9,411 bases of DNA from DASUBN01 sp035465695 (lineage in GTDB: Bacteria > Pseudomonadota > Gammaproteobacteria > Natronospirales > REEB76). Position numbers and translations under genes: made by a program. The notes below the pieces were generated by a model. That model searched no databases. It saw nothing but the letters and a program-made list of their open reading frames with translations, and had not been told where the DNA came from. The stretch is from positions 1-9,411 of the forward strand of contig DATIVR010000103.1 in NCBI GenBank assembly GCA_035465695.1, in the 5' to 3' direction. Below, piece by piece: positions 7,531 through 9,411 of the stretch (position 1 is its first letter; each line of letters opens with the position of its first letter).

Positions 7531-7568
7531 AAGAAAAAGCCCGCCAGGTGACCCGGCGGGCTTCTTTT
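7531..7568. terminator. Bidirectional intrinsic terminator between the two tonB genes
   Basis: Stem GCCCGCC (7539-7545) / GGCGGGC (7555-7561) around nine bases. On the minus strand it is followed by TTTTTCTTT, 25 bases after the tonB-A stop. The plus strand has TTCTTTT. It separates the exbB-exbD-tonB-A transcript from tonB-B. Confidence 0.85.
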
Positions 7569-7586
7569 CGTCTCTACTTCGGGCTC

Positions 7587-8234
7587 TTAGCCGCCCAGGG
7601 TGAAGTTGATCACCAGCGAGAAGCGGTTTTGGCCAGCGATCTCGGCGGGCTTGGGCGGCATGGCCGCCTTCTGCACCGCCTGGATGGCGGACCTGTCCAG
7701 TGAGCGGGAGCCGCTCGACTTGTCCACGTGGATGTTGCTCACCACGCCGTTGATGTAGTCGAAAGACACCGTGACCGCGCCGGATTCACCGGCCATGATC
7801 GCTTCCTTCGGATACACCTTGGCCGCGTTGATGGCCGCCAGCATGCTGGCATCGAACTCGGCCAGGATGTTCTCAGGCGCCGGCTTACTGGTGTTCGGGA
7901 TCGGCGGCGGCTGCGGCGGCTGCACCGGGACCGCGTTCGGCGTCGGGATCGGCGTCGGGATCGGCGGCACCTCGGACAGCGGCTGCGGCTGCGGCGGCTG
8001 CGGAGTCGGCACGTTCCGCGGCGGCGGCGGGGGCGGCGGCGGCGGATTCGGCGGGATCTCGATCGACGCCGTCTTGATGGGCGGCGGCGGCGGTTCGGGA
8101 TGCAGCGACTTCCAGATCAGCAGGCCCGCGAGGCCTGCCGCGATGAGCACTTCCACGATAGCCGCGGCGCCCAGCGAGCGCAGCGTCTTGAGTGAGAAGA
8201 GGCTTTCGGAAAAGACGTACTTTTGGTCGGCCAC
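7587..8234 (-). CDS. tonB: TonB energy transducer (tonB-A) of the exbB-exbD operon
   Basis: 215-residue TonB protein. One N-terminal membrane helix (about 21-41, GAAAIVEVLIAAGLAGLLIW) has Glu28 within it. A very Pro-rich periplasmic linker (about 46-115) includes a run of nine Pro and IPTPIPTP repeats. The TonB C-terminal domain (about 125-215) contains VSFDYINGVVSNIHVDKSSGSRSLDRSAIQAV. The helix lacks the His of the E. coli SHLS motif. The GTG start at 8234 has GAGG ten bases upstream and lies 12 bases after the exbD stop, so the gene is translated from the exbB-exbD message. The GGC/GGN triplet run at about 8017-8046 encodes the polyproline. A terminator follows the stop. Confidence 0.93.
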   Translation of the reverse strand: MADQKYVFSESLFSLKTLRSLGAAAIVEVLIAAGLAGLLIWKSLHPEPPPPPIKTASIEIPPNPPPPPPPPPRNVPTPQPPQPQPLSEVPPIPTPIPTPNAVPVQPPQPPPIPNTSKPAPENILAEFDASMLAAINAAKVYPKEAIMAGESGAVTVSFDYINGVVSNIHVDKSSGSRSLDRSAIQAVQKAAMPPKPAEIAGQNRFSLVINFTLGG

Positions 8235-8246
8235 GTTCTGGCTACC

Positions 8247-8645
8247 TCAATCCGTGTTCTTCGCGGCGATACCGATCTCGGTCACGCCGGCGGTACGGAT
8301 GGCGTCCATCACGATCACCAGGTACTGCAGGGTGGTCTCCTTGGCGCCAGCGATGGTCACGTTGGCGTGCGCGGGGTCCTGACCCAACAGATAGGTGGTG
8401 AGCTGGTCGGCGGTCATCTTCTGGTCGTCCACCACGATCTCGCCGTCAGCCAGCAGGCTGATGATGATCTTGGGACGCTCGATCTGCACGGCCGTGGAGC
8501 TGCGGGGCAGCTTCGAGGCGATGCCCGTTGCCGGGATCATGCGCAGCGTGATCATCACGAAGAACACCAGCAAGAAGAACATGATGTCGATAATCGGGAT
8601 GATCTCGATGCGACCCTTCTTCTCTACGAAAAACTTGTTAGCCAC
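8247..8645 (-). CDS. exbD: ExbD/TolR-type biopolymer transport protein
   Basis: 132-residue inner-membrane partner of ExbB. Cytoplasmic N-terminus, then the membrane helix IIPIIDIMFFLLVFFVMITL (15-34), whose Asp20 is the proton-carrying Asp equivalent to Asp25 of E. coli ExbD, then a periplasmic domain (about 45-132). Length is normal. The GTG start at 8645 has AGGA four bases upstream. The gene sits between exbB and tonB-A. Genes named tolR have the same fold, but the neighbouring tonB favours exbD. Confidence 0.94.
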   Translation of the reverse strand: MANKFFVEKKGRIEIIPIIDIMFFLLVFFVMITLRMIPATGIASKLPRSSTAVQIERPKIIISLLADGEIVVDDQKMTADQLTTYLLGQDPAHANVTIAGAKETTLQYLVIVMDAIRTAGVTEIGIAAKNTD

Positions 8646-8658
8646 TTTTTCCTGCCTC

Positions 8659-8679
8659 TGCCGTCACAGGATGACGGCA
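8659..8679 (-). other. Hairpin just upstream of the exbD ribosome-binding site
   Basis: Perfect 8-bp stem TGCCGTCA (8659-8666) / TGACGGCA (8672-8679) around a five-base loop, ending six bases before the AGGA of exbD. There is no U-run, so it is probably a processing or translation-tuning element rather than a terminator. Confidence 0.6.
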
Positions 8680-8698
8680 AGCTAAGGTATGGAGGGTG

Positions 8699-8725
8699 AC
8701 GGCGCTCCGGGATACGGAGCGCCGT
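8699..8725 (-). other. Strong hairpin in the exbB-exbD gap
   Basis: Perfect 11-bp GC-rich stem ACGGCGCTCCG (8699-8709) / CGGAGCGCCGT (8715-8725) around GGATA, 13 bases after the exbB stop. No T-tract follows on either strand, so simple intrinsic termination is unlikely. Such stems often protect the upstream message from 3' exonucleases and raise the ratio of the first gene product, which would fit ExbB being needed in excess over ExbD. Confidence 0.7.
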
Positions 8726-8738
8726 GCCGCAGTCACTA

Positions 8739-9350
8739 TCAGGTGAGACGGTTGACCAGCATCACCTTGATGGCTTCCATCTGATGCATGATCAGACGCA
8801 CGCGGTTGTTCAGGCCGTTGAAGAACACCAGGCCCAAGATGGCCACGAACAGGCCGGCCGCGGTGGCAATCAACGCTTCTGCCACGCCGCCGGTCACCTT
8901 GGTGGGGGCGGTGTCAGCGGCGCCGAGCACCTTGAAGGCCTCGAAGATGCCGACGATGGTGCCCAACAGGCCCAGCAGCGGTCCGAGGGTCACGATGGTG
9001 TCGAGGGCCCACAGCGCGCGGTCGATGCGCGGCGCCTGCAGGAGGATGGTCTCCTCGATGAGCTCGGCGAGACGGATGGGATCCTTCACGTCCGGATACT
9101 TGAGCGCCACTTCCAGGATCGCGCCCTGCGGATACTTGGCGGTGCGCACCGCGAGGTCCATGAGCGCGTCACGGTCCACATCTTCCATCTCGAGCACGGT
9201 GCCGGCGATGAGCTCGCCCTGGCGCACGACCTTGGCGAGATACCAGGTGCGGTCGATGATGATGGTGAGACCCACCAACAGGATGAAGACGATGACGTAC
9301 AGGATGCCGCCCGAGACCGCAGCAATATGCAGTAATTCTTGAAGGTTCAC
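8739..9350 (-). CDS. exbB: ExbB/MotA/TolQ-type proton channel protein
   Basis: 203-residue, three-helix inner-membrane protein that forms the proton-driven ExbB-ExbD motor powering TonB. Helix 1 is at about 14-33, and helices 2 and 3 at about 118-139 and 155-178. LLGTIVGI (128-135) and ALIATAAGL (159-167) carry Thr131 and Thr163, the counterparts of E. coli ExbB Thr148 and Thr181 that line the channel. The GTG start at 9350 has AGGAG nearby upstream (CAGGAGAGATCTAAGTG). It is first in the exbB-exbD-tonB-A order. The upstream 61 bases hold an AT-rich stretch but no promoter I can support; an operon promoter may lie beyond the window. Confidence 0.94.
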   Translation of the reverse strand: MNLQELLHIAAVSGGILYVIVFILLVGLTIIIDRTWYLAKVVRQGELIAGTVLEMEDVDRDALMDLAVRTAKYPQGAILEVALKYPDVKDPIRLAELIEETILLQAPRIDRALWALDTIVTLGPLLGLLGTIVGIFEAFKVLGAADTAPTKVTGGVAEALIATAAGLFVAILGLVFFNGLNNRVRLIMHQMEAIKVMLVNRLT

Positions 9351-9411
9351 TTAGATCTCTCCTGAAAGACCGGATGTGGAAATCGCTCTGTTAAAAATGC
9401 GCGAAAATCGC

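Noticed and set aside
7481..7568. Possible small RNA on the plus strand: TTGACG at 7481, TGCTAG 19 bases on, ending at the 7539-7561 hairpin
   Set aside because: The spacing is too long and the -10 weak. The hairpin is explained by terminating tonB-A. Nothing else supports a transcript.
8017..8046. GGC-rich triplet run as a tandem-repeat or regulatory element
   Set aside because: It is simply the coding sequence of the nine-proline run in the tonB-A linker, as expected for TonB.
7728..8382. Arg- and Gly-rich open frames on the plus strand opposite tonB-A and exbD
   Set aside because: They mirror the proline-rich linker codons. There are no ribosome sites or recognisable domains.
9401..9411. 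GCGA-AAA-TCGC inverted repeat at the right edge
   Set aside because: Only four base pairs and cut by the window end; not enough to call an operator or terminator.

Overview
The window is GC-rich, densely packed Gram-negative DNA. Exported and outer-membrane proteins plus a complete ExbB-ExbD-TonB energiser support this. The general style suggests a proteobacterium, perhaps a gammaproteobacterium; that placement is inference only. No mobile element, CRISPR array, tRNA or rRNA gene was seen, and no gene-free stretch exceeds about 190 bp.

Layout. (1) Positions 1-3356 hold a copper-type metal-response locus. A CPC-type P1B ATPase runs leftward and out of the window. It carries an in-frame TAG just before its conserved SEHPL motif, so it looks broken. 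A MerR-family activator is transcribed divergently from it. The 86-bp gap contains a textbook MerR-type promoter: TTGACT, 20-bp spacer, TAGCAT, with a dyad inside the spacer. Downstream of the regulator lies a Met-rich exported, probably outer-membrane protein. (2) Positions 3367-5051 hold a leftward fluoride-response operon. A consensus sigma70-like promoter is followed by a fluoride (crcB-motif) riboswitch, then crcB (Fluc fluoride channel), then a GTG-started MFS transporter. The Shine-Dalgarno of crcB can pair with the 3' pseudoknot arm of the aptamer, which suggests a translational switch. (3) Positions 5112-5983 hold a rightward exported UPF0173/UlaG-like metallo-beta-lactamase-fold protein ending in a bidirectional terminator. 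(4) Positions 6006-6590 hold a leftward exported PEBP (YbhB/YbcL-like) protein. (5) Positions 6723-9350 hold a leftward TonB energy-transduction cluster, in transcription order exbB, exbD, tonB-A, terminator, tonB-B, terminator. tonB-B has its own candidate promoter, with a perfect 8-bp inverted repeat overlapping the -10.

How the genes work together. The first block detects and exports copper or a related soft metal and may handle it at the outer membrane. The second exports fluoride when the riboswitch senses it. The last couples the proton gradient to outer-membrane uptake, with two related TonB proteins that appear to be controlled separately. The most notable observations are the stop codon in the ATPase, the competing-hexamer design of the fluoride riboswitch with an MFS gene as second cistron, the MerR protein that lacks the Cys82 equivalent, and the separately regulated second tonB.
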